Assembly (NCBI RefSeq): GCF_000195275.1 | Contig: NC_015385.1 | Coordinates: forward strand, 1,628,501-1,692,500 | Source: Treponema succinifaciens DSM 2489 | GTDB lineage: Bacteria; Spirochaetota; Spirochaetia; Treponematales; Treponemataceae | DNA length: 64,000 bases | Direction of reading: 5' to 3' | Shown: piece after piece, positions 8,114-16,570 of the stretch | Position numbering within the stretch: position 1 is the stretch's first letter | Layout: each line of letters starts with the position of its first letter | Notes under the pieces: model-generated | The model's database searches: none | Told to the model about the DNA's origin: nothing | What the model saw: only the letters and a program-made list of their open reading frames with translations | Translations under genes and position numbers: made by a program

Positions 8114-8154
8114 TAAAAACAAAAAGTCCGCTTCCAGAAAACCAGAAACGGACT
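8114..8154 (-). terminator. Rho-independent terminator of tRNA-Arg
   Basis: On the minus strand AGTCCG pairs with CGGACT and inner bases extend the stem around a TTTT loop. A T-rich run follows (complement of 8114-8125). It lies a few bases after the tRNA 3' end. Confidence 0.8.
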
Positions 8155-8156
8155 AG

Positions 8157-8231
8157 TGACGCTTGGCGGGCTCGAACCGTCGACCCTCTGCTTAGAAGGC
8201 AGATGCTCTAATCCAGCTGAGCTAAAGCGCC
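8157..8231 (-). tRNA. tRNA-Arg (anticodon TCT)
   Basis: A 75-nt tRNA on the minus strand. The acceptor stem GGCGCTT pairs with AAGCGTC (one G-T pair). The D-arm reads AGCTCAGCTGGATTAGAGC, the anticodon arm CTGCCTTCTAAGCAG has anticodon TCT, and the T-arm reads CGACGGTTCGAGCCCG. The discriminator is A. CCA is not encoded (CTA follows), so it must be added after transcription. The gene is single, with its own terminator. Confidence 0.95.
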
Positions 8232-8323
8232 GAATGGAGAATAGTCTATATTATTTTGCAAGTTTCTTCAAGTGAAAAAAGCGATTTTTTGCAATTTTTA
8301 GAGAGCTGCACTAATAAAACAAA

Positions 8324-9904
8324 CTATTGTTCTTCTATTTTATCATTATTTTTATCTTCACAGCCTATAGCATTTATATATCCACCAGAAATTCCACTTC
8401 CGTCTAAAGTAAGATTGCTGAATTTTATATTTTTAAGTTCCGTAACAACACTAATTGCAAAACTGGACAGGCTTACTGTTACAACTCTATTGTGGTCAAA
8501 CCTTTTTCCATTTTGACTTTTGTTACAGTTTGGCATTACAAAGTTTGCGCCGCAGTCCGCAATTGCAATCTCTTTTGGCTTTATGGCAACAAATCTGCGC
8601 GGCCCGTAGAATTTTTTGCTGTTTTCAGAAAGAGACGGAATGTATGCTGTCAAAGGCTTTAAACTTTCTCCACCATATATCGCGTCCCCAACAGGAGCTA
8701 TCTGCCTTGAAGAACCAGTCCAGCCCAAGGTGTCAACTACTTCAAATCCTGAGTCTGTGCTTTGTATTTTTAAGAGCGCGCCGCGGCTGTACATTGTGTT
8801 GCTTAGGGCATAGTTATAGTTAAACGAGTCCTCCGAATCGCCCGATGAATTGCCCACATTCGAAACAAGAACATAAACTGTTCCGTCATAAAGAATTGCA
8901 ACATCAGTAATCGCGCCGGAAACGCCTAGGTCTGAAACAGATTTTGCCGAGCCGACCTTAGAAACCGCAAATGTGCCGTCAGTTTTTTCTGTAATTGTAG
9001 CACGCTGGAGATAATATATTTCTTTTTGTTTATATGAAAGATAAAGAACGCTGCCTTGAATTGCAAAAGAACAAAAATCACTATCATCAAAAGGAATACT
9101 AAAATCTGAATCTTTTGGTGTTCTGCCATTGCTATCCAATTCTTTTATCTTTGAAAAACAAATTGTATTAGTATCCTTATTCTCATCATAAGAATACAAT
9201 CCAGCCCATAAAACAGCTGCGGAATCATCATAATAAAGAGAATCTTGGAAAGGAAATAAGTTTATAAAAGGAAATAAGTTATCTGTTGAAATTTCTGAAG
9301 TAATGTTGCTAGTAGATTTTATATAATAATGATTATCATCATAATTTAATATCATTACATATTTATTACCATCCGTATCTTCTGCAAAAGATGTAGAATT
9401 GTCAGAAATCGATGTACTTGTTACATCAGTATTTTCAGATATACTAGAAAAGCCTTCAAAATAATTTGTATAATCTGTATAACTATACTTCCACAGTATA
9501 TATCCGCTGTCCAGAATACTGCTTGCAAAAAGCTTAAGGGCAATTGAGCATTCCGCAGTTTCTCCGGCGGTAACTTTTATAGTCTCGCTTTTTCTTGCAA
9601 GAAGAACATCATTTGTGTCATAGGCTTCCACCTGGACTGTGTAAGTGGCAGGCTCAAGCTCGTCAAATACTATGTCCGCCCCCCCCGCCTCGGAAGTTTG
9701 AGTTTTTAAGTTTTCGCCGTCCAATAAAAGGGCTACTTTATATGTCTTTGCATTTTTCTTGCTAAGAGTGTATGCGCCGCGCGAACCGCTTCCCGGAAGA
9801 GCAACACGGATTGCGCCGTCTTCTCCAGAAGAGCCTCCCATATTCATGCAGGAAGCAAGCAAAAACAAAAAAGAAACCAGCGCAGTAAAACCAAATTTTC
9901 TCAT
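8324..9904 (-). CDS. Large surface-type lipoprotein, intact paralog A
   Basis: A 526-residue protein starting MRKFGFTALVSFLFLLASCMN, a lipoprotein signal with lipobox LASC. Residues 20-125 hold a short domain (RVALPGSGSRGAYTL, then KVALLLDGENLKTQTSE) resembling Ig-like or carboxypeptidase-regulatory surface domains. The remainder has repeated hydrophobic-strand patterns suggestive of a beta-propeller (AVLWAGLYSYD, SVLYLSYKQ, GTVYVLVSN). Function unknown. A G8 tract (9679-9686) lies within codons for EAGGAD and is in frame here. A paralog lies directly upstream at 10263-11844: the first ~130 and most of the last ~230 residues are nearly identical, the middle is diverged. GGAGG precedes the start by 6 bp. 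Confidence 0.85.
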   Translation of the reverse strand: MRKFGFTALVSFLFLLASCMNMGGSSGEDGAIRVALPGSGSRGAYTLSKKNAKTYKVALLLDGENLKTQTSEAGGADIVFDELEPATYTVQVEAYDTNDVLLARKSETIKVTAGETAECSIALKLFASSILDSGYILWKYSYTDYTNYFEGFSSISENTDVTSTSISDNSTSFAEDTDGNKYVMILNYDDNHYYIKSTSNITSEISTDNLFPFINLFPFQDSLYYDDSAAVLWAGLYSYDENKDTNTICFSKIKELDSNGRTPKDSDFSIPFDDSDFCSFAIQGSVLYLSYKQKEIYYLQRATITEKTDGTFAVSKVGSAKSVSDLGVSGAITDVAILYDGTVYVLVSNVGNSSGDSEDSFNYNYALSNTMYSRGALLKIQSTDSGFEVVDTLGWTGSSRQIAPVGDAIYGGESLKPLTAYIPSLSENSKKFYGPRRFVAIKPKEIAIADCGANFVMPNCNKSQNGKRFDHNRVVTVSLSSFAISVVTELKNIKFSNLTLDGSGISGGYINAIGCEDKNNDKIEEQ

Positions 9905-9930
9905 AAAAAACCTCCAGTGCTTATAAAGAT

Positions 9931-9959
9931 ATTATGATTCAAATTCGGACGGAATTCAA
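9931..9959 (-). promoter_or_regulatory. Promoter of lipoprotein paralog A
   Basis: On the minus strand TTGAAT, a 17-bp spacer and CATAAT lie about 30 bp before the ATG. The same block is repeated in front of the paralog at 11869-11897, so the promoter was copied with the gene. Confidence 0.55.
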
Positions 9960-10052
9960 GTTTTTGATTTAAATTTAGACAAAGAGAAATGATTTAGTAT
10001 CATTCTTGTGATGACATCTATATATCCTGAATGTCAAGTTTTATGATTTTAT

Positions 10053-10180
10053 GTCATTATCGGGCTTGCCCCTGCGATGTTTCTTAAAGAAACCCGGTTT
10101 ATAATCTATTGAGATTTTACAACAGATTCCTGACCGAGTTTACTGCGTAAACATCGCAGTGTCGTAGCACGGGAAATGAC
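10053..10180. repeat. Inverted-repeat element (dispersed repeat, long form)
   Basis: The arms 10053-10082 and 10149-10180 are imperfect inverse copies (GTCATT near the ends, CTGCGATGTTT and AAACATCGCAG inside). The left arm continues with GTTTCTTAAAGAAAC, itself a small hairpin. The first ~54 bp reappear, inverted, at 16435-16488 with few changes. It lies between the two lipoprotein paralogs and carries no gene. No other feature was seen in the 9960-10262 gap. Confidence 0.6.
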
Positions 10181-10262
10181 ACTTAAATTGCTGTTCTTAT
10201 CAAAACTCGAACTTAAGGGAAATTAATTATCCAACACTGTCCAGCTGCACTAATAAAACAAA

Positions 10263-11844
10263 CTATTGTTCTTCTATTTCATTATTATCTGTATCTTTAT
10301 ATTTACAGTCTTTAGCATATATATATCCACCAGAAGTTCCACTTCCGCCTAAAGTAAGATCGCTGAATTTTATATTTTTAAGTTCCGTAACAACATTAAT
10401 TGCAAAACTGGACAGGCTTACTGTTACAACTCTATTGTGGTCAAACCTTTTTCCATACAGCTTTTTGTTACAGTTTGGCATTACAAAGTTTGCGCCGCAG
10501 TCCGCAATTGCAATCTCTTTTGGCTTTATGGCAACAAACCTGCGCGGTCCGTAGAATTTATTGCTGTTTTCAGAAAGAGACGGAATGTATGCTGTCAAAG
10601 GCTGCAATATTGTAAGAGTAGACTCATCTTTTGCTTCTCCAACAGGAGCTATCTGCCTTGAAGAACCAGTCCAGCCCAAGGTGTCAACTACTTCAAATCC
10701 CGAGCTTGTGCTTTGTATTTTTAGGAGCGCGCCGCGGCTGTACATTGTGTTGCTTTTGTCATAATAATAGTTAAACAAGTCCCCCGAATCGCCCGATGAA
10801 TTGCCCACATTTGAAACAAGAACATAAACTGTTCCGTCATAAAGAATTGCAATATCAGTAATCGCGCCGGAAACGCCTAGGTCTGAAACAGATTTTGCCG
10901 AGCCAACCTTAGAAACCGCAAATGTGCCGTCTGCGTTTTCTGTTATTGAGGCACGCTGGAGATAGCAAGTGCCATTATCATAGGATTTATAAGCAAAATA
11001 AAGTGTGCTGCCCTGCACTGCAAAAGTGCTAGTGTCACTACCTTTGGTAGAATCAATTATGAAATTAGAACTTTGTAACGTTGTTCTGTTTGTTGAATCA
11101 GGAGCACCGTTTATTCTTGCAAAATAAAGTTGTTTTCTACTACTACTATCATATGCTCCGACCCACAAAGAATCTGTAGTATCATCATAATAGAGACAGT
11201 CATAAAAAAGAGTAACATTATCTGTTTTTATACTTGATGAAGAATTATTGGAAAGATTTGTTATAGAATAAGATAAAGTATCACTGCCCATTGTCATTAC
11301 ATACTGTGCGCTTGCAGTTTCTGCAAGACTTACATACTGGTAGGAAGAATAAAATTGTGAGTTTTCAACTTCAGTATTTTCAGATATACTAGAAAAGCCT
11401 TTAAAATATTTTTTTAACTCTCTATAATTCCACAAGATATAATTTGACTCCAGAATACTGCTTGCAAAAAGCTTAAGGGCAATTGAGCATTCCGCAGTTT
11501 CTCCGGCGGTAACTTTTATAGTCTCGCTTTTTCTTGCAAGAAGAACATCAGTTGTGTCATAGGCTTCCACCTGGACTGTGTAAGTGGCAGGCTCAAGCTC
11601 GTCAAATACTATGTCCGCCCCCCCCCGCCTCGGAAGTTTGAGTTTTTAAGTTTTCGCCGTCCAATAAAAGGGCTACTTTATATGTCTTTGCATTTTTCTT
11701 GCTAAGAGTGTATGCGCCGCGCGAACCGCTTCCCGGAAGAGCAACACGGATTGCGCCGTCTTCTCCAGAAGAGCCTCCCATATTCATGCAGGAAGCAAGC
11801 AAAAACAAAAAAGAAACCAGCGCAGTAAAACCAAATTTTCTCAT
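10263..11844 (-). pseudogene. Surface-type lipoprotein paralog B, frameshifted in a poly-G tract
   Basis: Same start, lipobox and N-terminal domain as paralog A (MRKFGFTALV...). The tract at 11628-11636 has nine G on the coding strand instead of eight, so translation runs into GGGGHSI and a stop at 11602. The remaining frame (to 10263) is open for more than 430 codons and closely matches paralog A; removing one G would restore the whole protein. It is therefore either phase-off, recently broken, or a sequencing error in a homopolymer. The middle third differs strongly from paralog A, as do short islands near YYYDKSNT and EAKDESTLTILQ. Promoter and ribosome site are intact. Confidence 0.8.
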
Positions 11845-11868
11845 AAAAAACCTCCAGCTCATAAAGAT

Positions 11869-11897
11869 ATTATGATTCAAATTCGGACGGAATTCAA
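11869..11897 (-). promoter_or_regulatory. Promoter of lipoprotein paralog B
   Basis: The same TTGAAT, 17-bp spacer, CATAAT arrangement as before paralog A, with nearly identical surrounding sequence. Its preservation argues that the frameshifted gene is still transcribed. Confidence 0.55.
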
Positions 11898-11964
11898 GTT
11901 TTTTGATTTAAATTACAAAAAAAATGGCCGCACAAAATGCAGCCACTGTCTAATAGAAAGTTTT

Positions 11965-12687
11965 TTATAAAATGCAGTTAAGGAATTTCTTTAATCTCTC
12001 GGACTTTGGAGAGTCAAAAATCTGCGACGGCGTTCCTTCTTCCGCAACGATTCCGTCTTCCATAAAAACAACTCGGTCAGCAACTTCACGGGCGAATCCC
12101 ATTTCATGCGTTACAACAACCATTGTCATTCCGCCTTTTGCAAGCTCCTTCATAACGGAAAGAACTTCGCCGACCATTTCCGGGTCAAGCGCGCTGGTAG
12201 GCTCGTCAAACAGCATGACCTTTGGCGACATCGCAAGGGAGCGCACAATCGCAATTCTCTGCTTCTGACCGCCGCTTAAAGTTGAAGGATAAACGTCCGC
12301 TTTGTCCGCAAGCCCAATCCGCTCCAAAAGTTCCATCGCTTTTTCATCCGCCTGATTTTGAGAAAGAAGCTTGAGCTTAACCGGCGCAAGAGTGATATTT
12401 TTTAGAACCGTAAGATGCGGAAAAAGATTAAAATGCTGAAAAACCATTCCCATCTGGCGGCGCACAAGATTTATATCCGCATTTTTGCTTGTGATGTCGT
12501 TTCCTTCAAAAAGAATAGAGCCGGAATCTGGGGTTTCAAGAAGATTAAGGCAGCGCAGAAAAGTGGACTTTCCAGAGCCGGAAGGCCCTATTATTACAAC
12601 TTTTTCGCCCTGTTTTATTGTCTGCGTTATGCCTTTTAGAACTTTCAGCTCTCCAAAGCTTATTTTCAAGTCTTTAGTCTCTATCAC
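11965..12687 (-). CDS. Polar amino acid ABC transporter, ATP-binding subunit
   Basis: A 240-residue GlnQ/HisP-type ATPase that powers amino acid import at the inner membrane. Walker A is GPSGSGKST, the Q-loop is [19 protein letters not shown], the signature is [17 protein letters not shown], Walker B is [12 protein letters not shown] and the H-loop is VVVTHEM. The GTG at 12687 ([15 protein letters not shown]) gives the normal family length and is preceded by AAAGGATGG. It overlaps the end of the permease gene by 14 bp, suggesting translational coupling. A reading from 12735 would overlap the permease further and adds a non-homologous N-terminus. Confidence 0.92.
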   Translation of the reverse strand: MIETKDLKISFGELKVLKGITQTIKQGEKVVIIGPSGSGKSTFLRCLNLLETPDSGSILFEGNDITSKNADINLVRRQMGMVFQHFNLFPHLTVLKNITLAPVKLKLLSQNQADEKAMELLERIGLADKADVYPSTLSGGQKQRIAIVRSLAMSPKVMLFDEPTSALDPEMVGEVLSVMKELAKGGMTMVVVTHEMGFAREVADRVVFMEDGIVAEEGTPSQIFDSPKSERLKKFLNCIL

Positions 12688-13342
12688 TTTTTGCCATCCT
12701 TTTTTCAAGAATCGAAAACAGCTTTGTAAGCCCAAGCGTAAGGCAAAGGTATATAAGGGCGCACGAAAGAAGCGGAATCCAGGCGTTGTAAGTGGCGTTG
12801 CGGATCATGTCTCCGGCTTTTGTAAGATCCATAACTGCAATAAAGCTTGCCACGGAAGTTTCTTTTATAAGAACTATGAATTCGCTTGTGTAAGTAGGAA
12901 GAACAGCTTTTGCTGCCTGCGGAAAAATTATCATTGTAAGAGTCTGCCAGTAGTTCAGCCCCAAAGAACGTCCTGCCTCCATCTGCCCTGAATCCACGCC
13001 TTGTATTCCTGCGCGGAAAATCTCTGTGCAGTAAGCCCCGGAATTTATTCCATAGGCAAGAGTCGCAACCAGCACACGGTCAAGCCCAAGAGGAGCAAAA
13101 ACAACAAAGTAGAAAATCATGAGCTGGGTTGCCAAAGGAATTCCGCGGATAACGGTTGTGTAGATTTCCGCAACTATCCTCAAAACAGGATTCTTTGAAA
13201 TCTTGAACAGCGCGAACACTGCTCCCAAAATCGTTCCGAGGATAATCGCGACAATAGCGATATAAATTGTAACTCCCAGTCCCTGCAGAAGCAAAAGCCA
13301 CCGCTGCCCGGAAATAAGCGTATCGTAAATTGAATCAAACAC
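12674..13342 (-). CDS. Polar amino acid ABC transporter, permease subunit
   Basis: A 222-residue membrane permease of the HisM/GlnP family with about five hydrophobic segments. The family signature is visible: [58 protein letters not shown] and [24 protein letters not shown]. Only one permease is present, so it probably works as a homodimer. The GTG at 13342 has GGAG six bases upstream; the TTG at 13354 would include that site. It lies 15 bp after the binding-protein gene and overlaps the ATPase gene. Confidence 0.92.
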   Translation of the reverse strand: MFDSIYDTLISGQRWLLLLQGLGVTIYIAIVAIILGTILGAVFALFKISKNPVLRIVAEIYTTVIRGIPLATQLMIFYFVVFAPLGLDRVLVATLAYGINSGAYCTEIFRAGIQGVDSGQMEAGRSLGLNYWQTLTMIIFPQAAKAVLPTYTSEFIVLIKETSVASFIAVMDLTKAGDMIRNATYNAWIPLLSCALIYLCLTLGLTKLFSILEKRMAKSDRD

Positions 13343-13357
13343 AGCCGTCTCCAAAAA

Positions 13358-14131
13358 CTACTTACGGACTATAATAACCTGATTTGAAGTGAAGTACGGC
13401 TCGGAAAAATCCACGTTCTTCTTGCGCTCTTCTGTAACGCTCATTCCGGCAGCAATAAAATCAATCGCTCCGCTAGAAAGAGCTGGAATCAGGCTGTCAA
13501 AAGACATATCAACAACTTCAAGAGACTGTCCCAAGTCCTTTGCAATTTTCTGACCCATTGTAATGTCAAAGCCAACAATTTTTGTTCCCTCAACATATTC
13601 AAATGGAGGAAATGCGGCGTTTGTTCCAAGCTTTACAACTTTTCCAGAAAGAGCCTCATCGCCAGGAATTTTTACAACTCCGTCAGCAGGCATAAATGCG
13701 TTAACAAGCTCTTCGTATCCGCCGTTAGCCTTAAGAGAAGCAATTGTCTTGTTGATTGATTCCAAAAGGGAAGAGTTGCCTTTTTTTACAGCGATTGAAT
13801 ATTCTTCCTGTGCAAATTTTGAATCCACAATCTTGAGCTTTTTGCTGTTGCGGGAAACAATCTGCTTTGCCGGAAGCTCGTCAAGAACAATAGCGTCAAT
13901 CTGGCCGTTCATAAGGTCAAGAGCAGCATCCATTCCAGACTTAAAAGAAGAAAGTTTTGCATTCTTCAAATTTTCCTGAACATAAGTTTCGCCGGTTGTG
14001 CCGCCCTGAACTCCGATGCGTTTTCCGTCAAGATCTTCTATTCCTTTGATTTGAACAGACTTTTTCTTTGCGCTTACAGGAAGAACCATGCAAGCTGCCA
14101 ATGCAAATGCCAAAACAACAGTTTTTTTCAT
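13358..14131 (-). CDS. Amino acid ABC transporter binding protein, circularly permuted SBP_bac_3
   Basis: A 257-residue exported protein (signal peptide ending VSA). Family motifs occur in an unusual order. After the signal come the second-lobe motifs normally found mid-protein: IEDLDGKRIGVQGGTTGETY (31-50), MNGQIDAIVLDELPA (74-88) and EEYSIAVKKGN (109-119). The canonical C-terminal helix follows, ending ANGGYEELVNAFM (135-147). A linker then leads to the canonical N-terminal part: LGTNAAFPPFEYV (168-180), FDSLIPALSSGAIDFIAAGM (211-230), SVTEERKKNVDFSEPYFTSN (231-250), ending QVIIVRK. Thus the order is lobe 2, end of lobe 1, start of lobe 1. Ligand-contact residues (Arg in EERKK, Asp in VLDE, TTG loop) remain, so it should bind an amino acid. 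The gene is one uninterrupted frame, first in the operon with permease and ATPase. Confidence 0.88.
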   Translation of the reverse strand: MKKTVVLAFALAACMVLPVSAKKKSVQIKGIEDLDGKRIGVQGGTTGETYVQENLKNAKLSSFKSGMDAALDLMNGQIDAIVLDELPAKQIVSRNSKKLKIVDSKFAQEEYSIAVKKGNSSLLESINKTIASLKANGGYEELVNAFMPADGVVKIPGDEALSGKVVKLGTNAAFPPFEYVEGTKIVGFDITMGQKIAKDLGQSLEVVDMSFDSLIPALSSGAIDFIAAGMSVTEERKKNVDFSEPYFTSNQVIIVRK

Positions 14132-14241
14132 AAAATGCCTCTATTTAAATATTTAAATTAAAGATTATGTTTCCATATCAAATCTGAAAACTCACATATT
14201 CTAGCAGTTTTTCAGTTGATTTTCAATTAAGAGCCGATTTT

Positions 14242-15624
14242 CTAGTGAACAAGGCTGCCCTTAAATGTGTTTCCGTTCAGACTGTCTATATGCACTTGCA
14301 CAAATTTTCCGATTAGAGAAACCGGAGCTTCAAATGCAATGCGCTCGTTCTGCTCTGTCTTGCCCAAAAGCTCATTGGCGTTGTCGCGGCTTATAATGTC
14401 GGCAAGAACCTTTATGTTTTTTCCAACCTGCTTTTCCATCACTTTTCTTGTAATTCCAAGCTGAATGTCTATGATTTTCTGAAGACGCTCTTTTTTTACT
14501 TCAAGCGGAATCTGGTTCTGCATTTTTGCGGCGGGAGTTCCTTCACGCGGATTATAATAGTACATAAACGCGCTTTCAAATTCCACTTCCTTCATAAGAG
14601 AAGCCGCCTGCTCAAAGTCTTCTTCAGTTTCTCCAGGGAAGCCAAGCATGATGTCCGTTGTAAGCTGAATTTCCGGAATACGTTCTCGCAGTTTTTGAAC
14701 AAGCAAAAGATATTGTTCGCGTGTATATTTGCGGTTCATGGCTTTTAAAATTGAATTTGAGCCGTGCTGAACCGCAATGTGAAGTCCGCGGCAAATGCGC
14801 TTTTCTTCCGCAATCACATCTATAAGCTCGTCAGAAAAATCCTTGGGATTGCTTGATTCAAACCGAATCCATTCAATAGGAGAATTTGTTTGCTCCAAAT
14901 GGCGGCAGATTGTTTTTAAAAGGTTCGGAAAATTCATTCCGTCTGCGCCCTTGTAAGAATTCACGTTCTGCCCCAAAAGCGTTATTTCCTTTACACCGCG
15001 GCGGGCAAGCACATCAAGCTCATGCAGAATCTGTTCCACAGGACGGCTCACTTCCCTGCCGCGCACATAAGGAACAATGCAGTACGAGCAGAAATTGTTG
15101 CAGCCGTGCATAATGGGAACAAAGGTTGAAAACGCGCCTTCCTCATACGAAGTTTCCGCAAAAACGTAGACAGGCTCTTCGTCAGTCTGTATATATTTCT
15201 GGCCTTCCTCAACCGCCTGGATTATCTCTCCGAATTTATTTTTTGCAAATGTGCCCACAACATAGTCAACGCAAGGCCATTGCTTTTGAAGCGACTTTAA
15301 AAGACGTTCAGCCATGCAGCCCATTACAATCAAAGTAAGAGGAACCGCTCCGTTTTTCTGCACATATTCCGCGGCAATTTCCATGTTTCTTTTTTTTGCG
15401 TCGGGAGCGCACGAACGCACTTTCTTCAGCCCTGAAAAAAATCCTAGCCGCCCGAATATTCTTTCTTCTGCGGAACCGCGCACAGAGCAAGTGTTTATTA
15501 CAACAAGGTCGGCAAGCTGAGCGTTTTCAGCCTTTTTCCAGCCGCGTGAAATTAAAATCTGTTCAACGGAAGCGCTTTCGGCAATGTTCATCTCACAGCC
15601 GTAAGTTTCAAAAAAATAAGTCAT
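14242..15624 (-). CDS. miaB: MiaB tRNA methylthiotransferase
   Basis: A 460-residue radical-SAM enzyme that adds a methylthio group to i6A37 of tRNAs reading UNN codons. The N-terminal UPF0004 domain supplies three cysteines for one cluster (ETYGCEMN, NTCSVRGSAEERIFG, VMGCMAERL). The radical-SAM motif is HGCNNFCSYCIVPYVRGREVSRP, followed by ITLLGQNVNSY, LHIAVQHGSNSILKAMNRKYT and DIMLGFPGETEEDFEQA. A C-terminal TRAM domain ends the protein. The miaA gene, which makes the i6A substrate, is at 47735. Transcribed alone. Confidence 0.95.
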   Translation of the reverse strand: MTYFFETYGCEMNIAESASVEQILISRGWKKAENAQLADLVVINTCSVRGSAEERIFGRLGFFSGLKKVRSCAPDAKKRNMEIAAEYVQKNGAVPLTLIVMGCMAERLLKSLQKQWPCVDYVVGTFAKNKFGEIIQAVEEGQKYIQTDEEPVYVFAETSYEEGAFSTFVPIMHGCNNFCSYCIVPYVRGREVSRPVEQILHELDVLARRGVKEITLLGQNVNSYKGADGMNFPNLLKTICRHLEQTNSPIEWIRFESSNPKDFSDELIDVIAEEKRICRGLHIAVQHGSNSILKAMNRKYTREQYLLLVQKLRERIPEIQLTTDIMLGFPGETEEDFEQAASLMKEVEFESAFMYYYNPREGTPAAKMQNQIPLEVKKERLQKIIDIQLGITRKVMEKQVGKNIKVLADIISRDNANELLGKTEQNERIAFEAPVSLIGKFVQVHIDSLNGNTFKGSLVH

Positions 15625-15678
15625 CTGCTCATTATAAAGAATAAACTGTCATTGCACAATTGAAAAAGATTGCATTTC

Positions 15679-15893
15679 CAGGGCAAACGCATTATAAATG
15701 TATTCAGCATAAAATTGCCTTTCAGACACGGTTTCCTGGTTCAAAATCGCGCAATAATGCGCTACACGCTGATTGTTGCAAAGTAACTATAGAATTGTCC
15801 GCTCATGCGGTCGCAACAATCAGAGTGTTTTTGCCCCAGAAACCGTTCCTTCGCGCAAACTTTACTTAAATTATTTATAATGCGTTTGCCCTG
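15679..15893. mobile_element. MITE-like 215-bp element, copy 2
   Basis: Same element as at 5358, same orientation, same 21-bp terminal inverted repeats and internal inverted repeat. It is flanked by its own perfect 10-bp duplication ATTGCATTTC (15669-15678 and 15894-15903). A few base changes separate it from copy 1. It lies between miaB and the CBM48-like gene and leaves the promoter at 15991 intact. Confidence 0.88.
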
Positions 15894-15990
15894 ATTGCAT
15901 TTCTACCAAAACAAAAATACAACAAAAATATGATTTTTAAGTATAAAAAGTATACAATAAAACGGTTTTCATAATATTTTTACAAATTGT

Positions 15991-16019
15991 TTGACACAGA
16001 CTTTTTGTCATTATAAAAT
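15991..16019 (+). promoter_or_regulatory. Sigma-70 promoter of the CBM48-like gene
   Basis: A perfect TTGACA box, 17-bp spacer and TAAAAT, followed by AAGGAGG and a TTG start. The same box pair occurs before gap. This is among the best promoter matches in the window. Confidence 0.7.
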
Positions 16020-16055
16020 TCGGAGCATAGATTGAAAATAAGGAGGAAATTTCAA

Positions 16056-16415
16056 TTGAAAAAAATCTTAGCAATGGCAGCCGCAATGGCAATGTTTTCT
16101 GCGGCAGTTTTCGCTGATGTGGCTTGCAAAAAGCTCGACAATGGAAAAGTAGAAGTTACATTCTCATATTCACACCCGAGCGCAAAAAATGTTCTTCTTG
16201 CAGGCGACTTTACAAACTGGCAGTCTGGCGCAAAGACAATGAAAAAAGAAGGCGACACTTTTGTATACAGAAAAGTTGTTTCAGAAAAAAGCGTCCTTAC
16301 TTACAAGTTCATCATAAACGGAAACTGGATGACAGACAAAAACGCTCCGGCGACAACAGATGACGGATTCGGCGGAAAAAACGGTGTTGTAGACGTAAAG
16401 ACGCTCATAAACTAA
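16056..16415 (+). CDS. Small exported protein with a CBM48/AMPK-like glycogen-binding fold
   Basis: A 119-residue protein starting at a TTG codon (MKKILAMAAAMAMFSAAVFA, a signal peptide with AxA cleavage site). AGGAGG lies nine bases upstream; a longer frame from 16032 would read through that site. The mature part is a single E-set domain: VEVTFSYSHPSAKNVLLAGDFTNWQ, MKKEGDTFVYRKVV, LTYKFIINGNWMTDKNAP and GFGGKNGVVDV. This is the pattern of CBM48/AMPK-beta glycogen-binding modules. No catalytic domain is attached, so it may be a soluble periplasmic carbohydrate-binding or structural protein. Its strong promoter suggests good expression. Confidence 0.8.
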   Translation: MKKILAMAAAMAMFSAAVFADVACKKLDNGKVEVTFSYSHPSAKNVLLAGDFTNWQSGAKTMKKEGDTFVYRKVVSEKSVLTYKFIINGNWMTDKNAPATTDDGFGGKNGVVDVKTLIN

Positions 16416-16420
16416 AAGCC

Positions 16421-16497
16421 TAAAACATTGAAATGATTATCAAACGGGTTTCTTTCAGAAACATCGCAGGGTCAAGCCCGATAATGACAATGTTTTA
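16421..16497. repeat. Inverted-repeat element (dispersed repeat, short form)
   Basis: The outer arms TAAAACATTG (16421-16430) and CAATGTTTTA (16488-16497) pair perfectly. The core 16435-16488 is the inverse of 10053-10106, sharing the CTGCGATGTTTCT hairpin segment. It lies six bases past the CBM48-like stop codon and could be transcribed as a 3' hairpin. Confidence 0.6.
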
Positions 16498-16534
16498 AGT
16501 TTTCCCATAATAACATTAAAACCAAAAGCCCTTG

Positions 16535-16570
16535 TGCCGGAGATGCGACAATGCAGTTCCGGCATTTTTT
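16535..16570 (+). terminator. Rho-independent terminator downstream of the CBM48-like gene
   Basis: TGCCGGA pairs with TCCGGCA (7 bp, plus inner TGC/GCA) and is followed by six T. The T-run touches the stop codon of convergent folE2. Confidence 0.75.

Noticed and set aside
7863-8156. A 97-codon open frame across the 22-bp tandem array
   Set aside because: The 22-bp period changes frame at each unit, there is no ribosome site, and the peptide resembles no protein.
11602-11844. The short first part of lipoprotein paralog B as an independent small gene
   Set aside because: It is exactly the N-terminal part of paralog A and ends only because of the extra G; it is described within the frameshifted gene.
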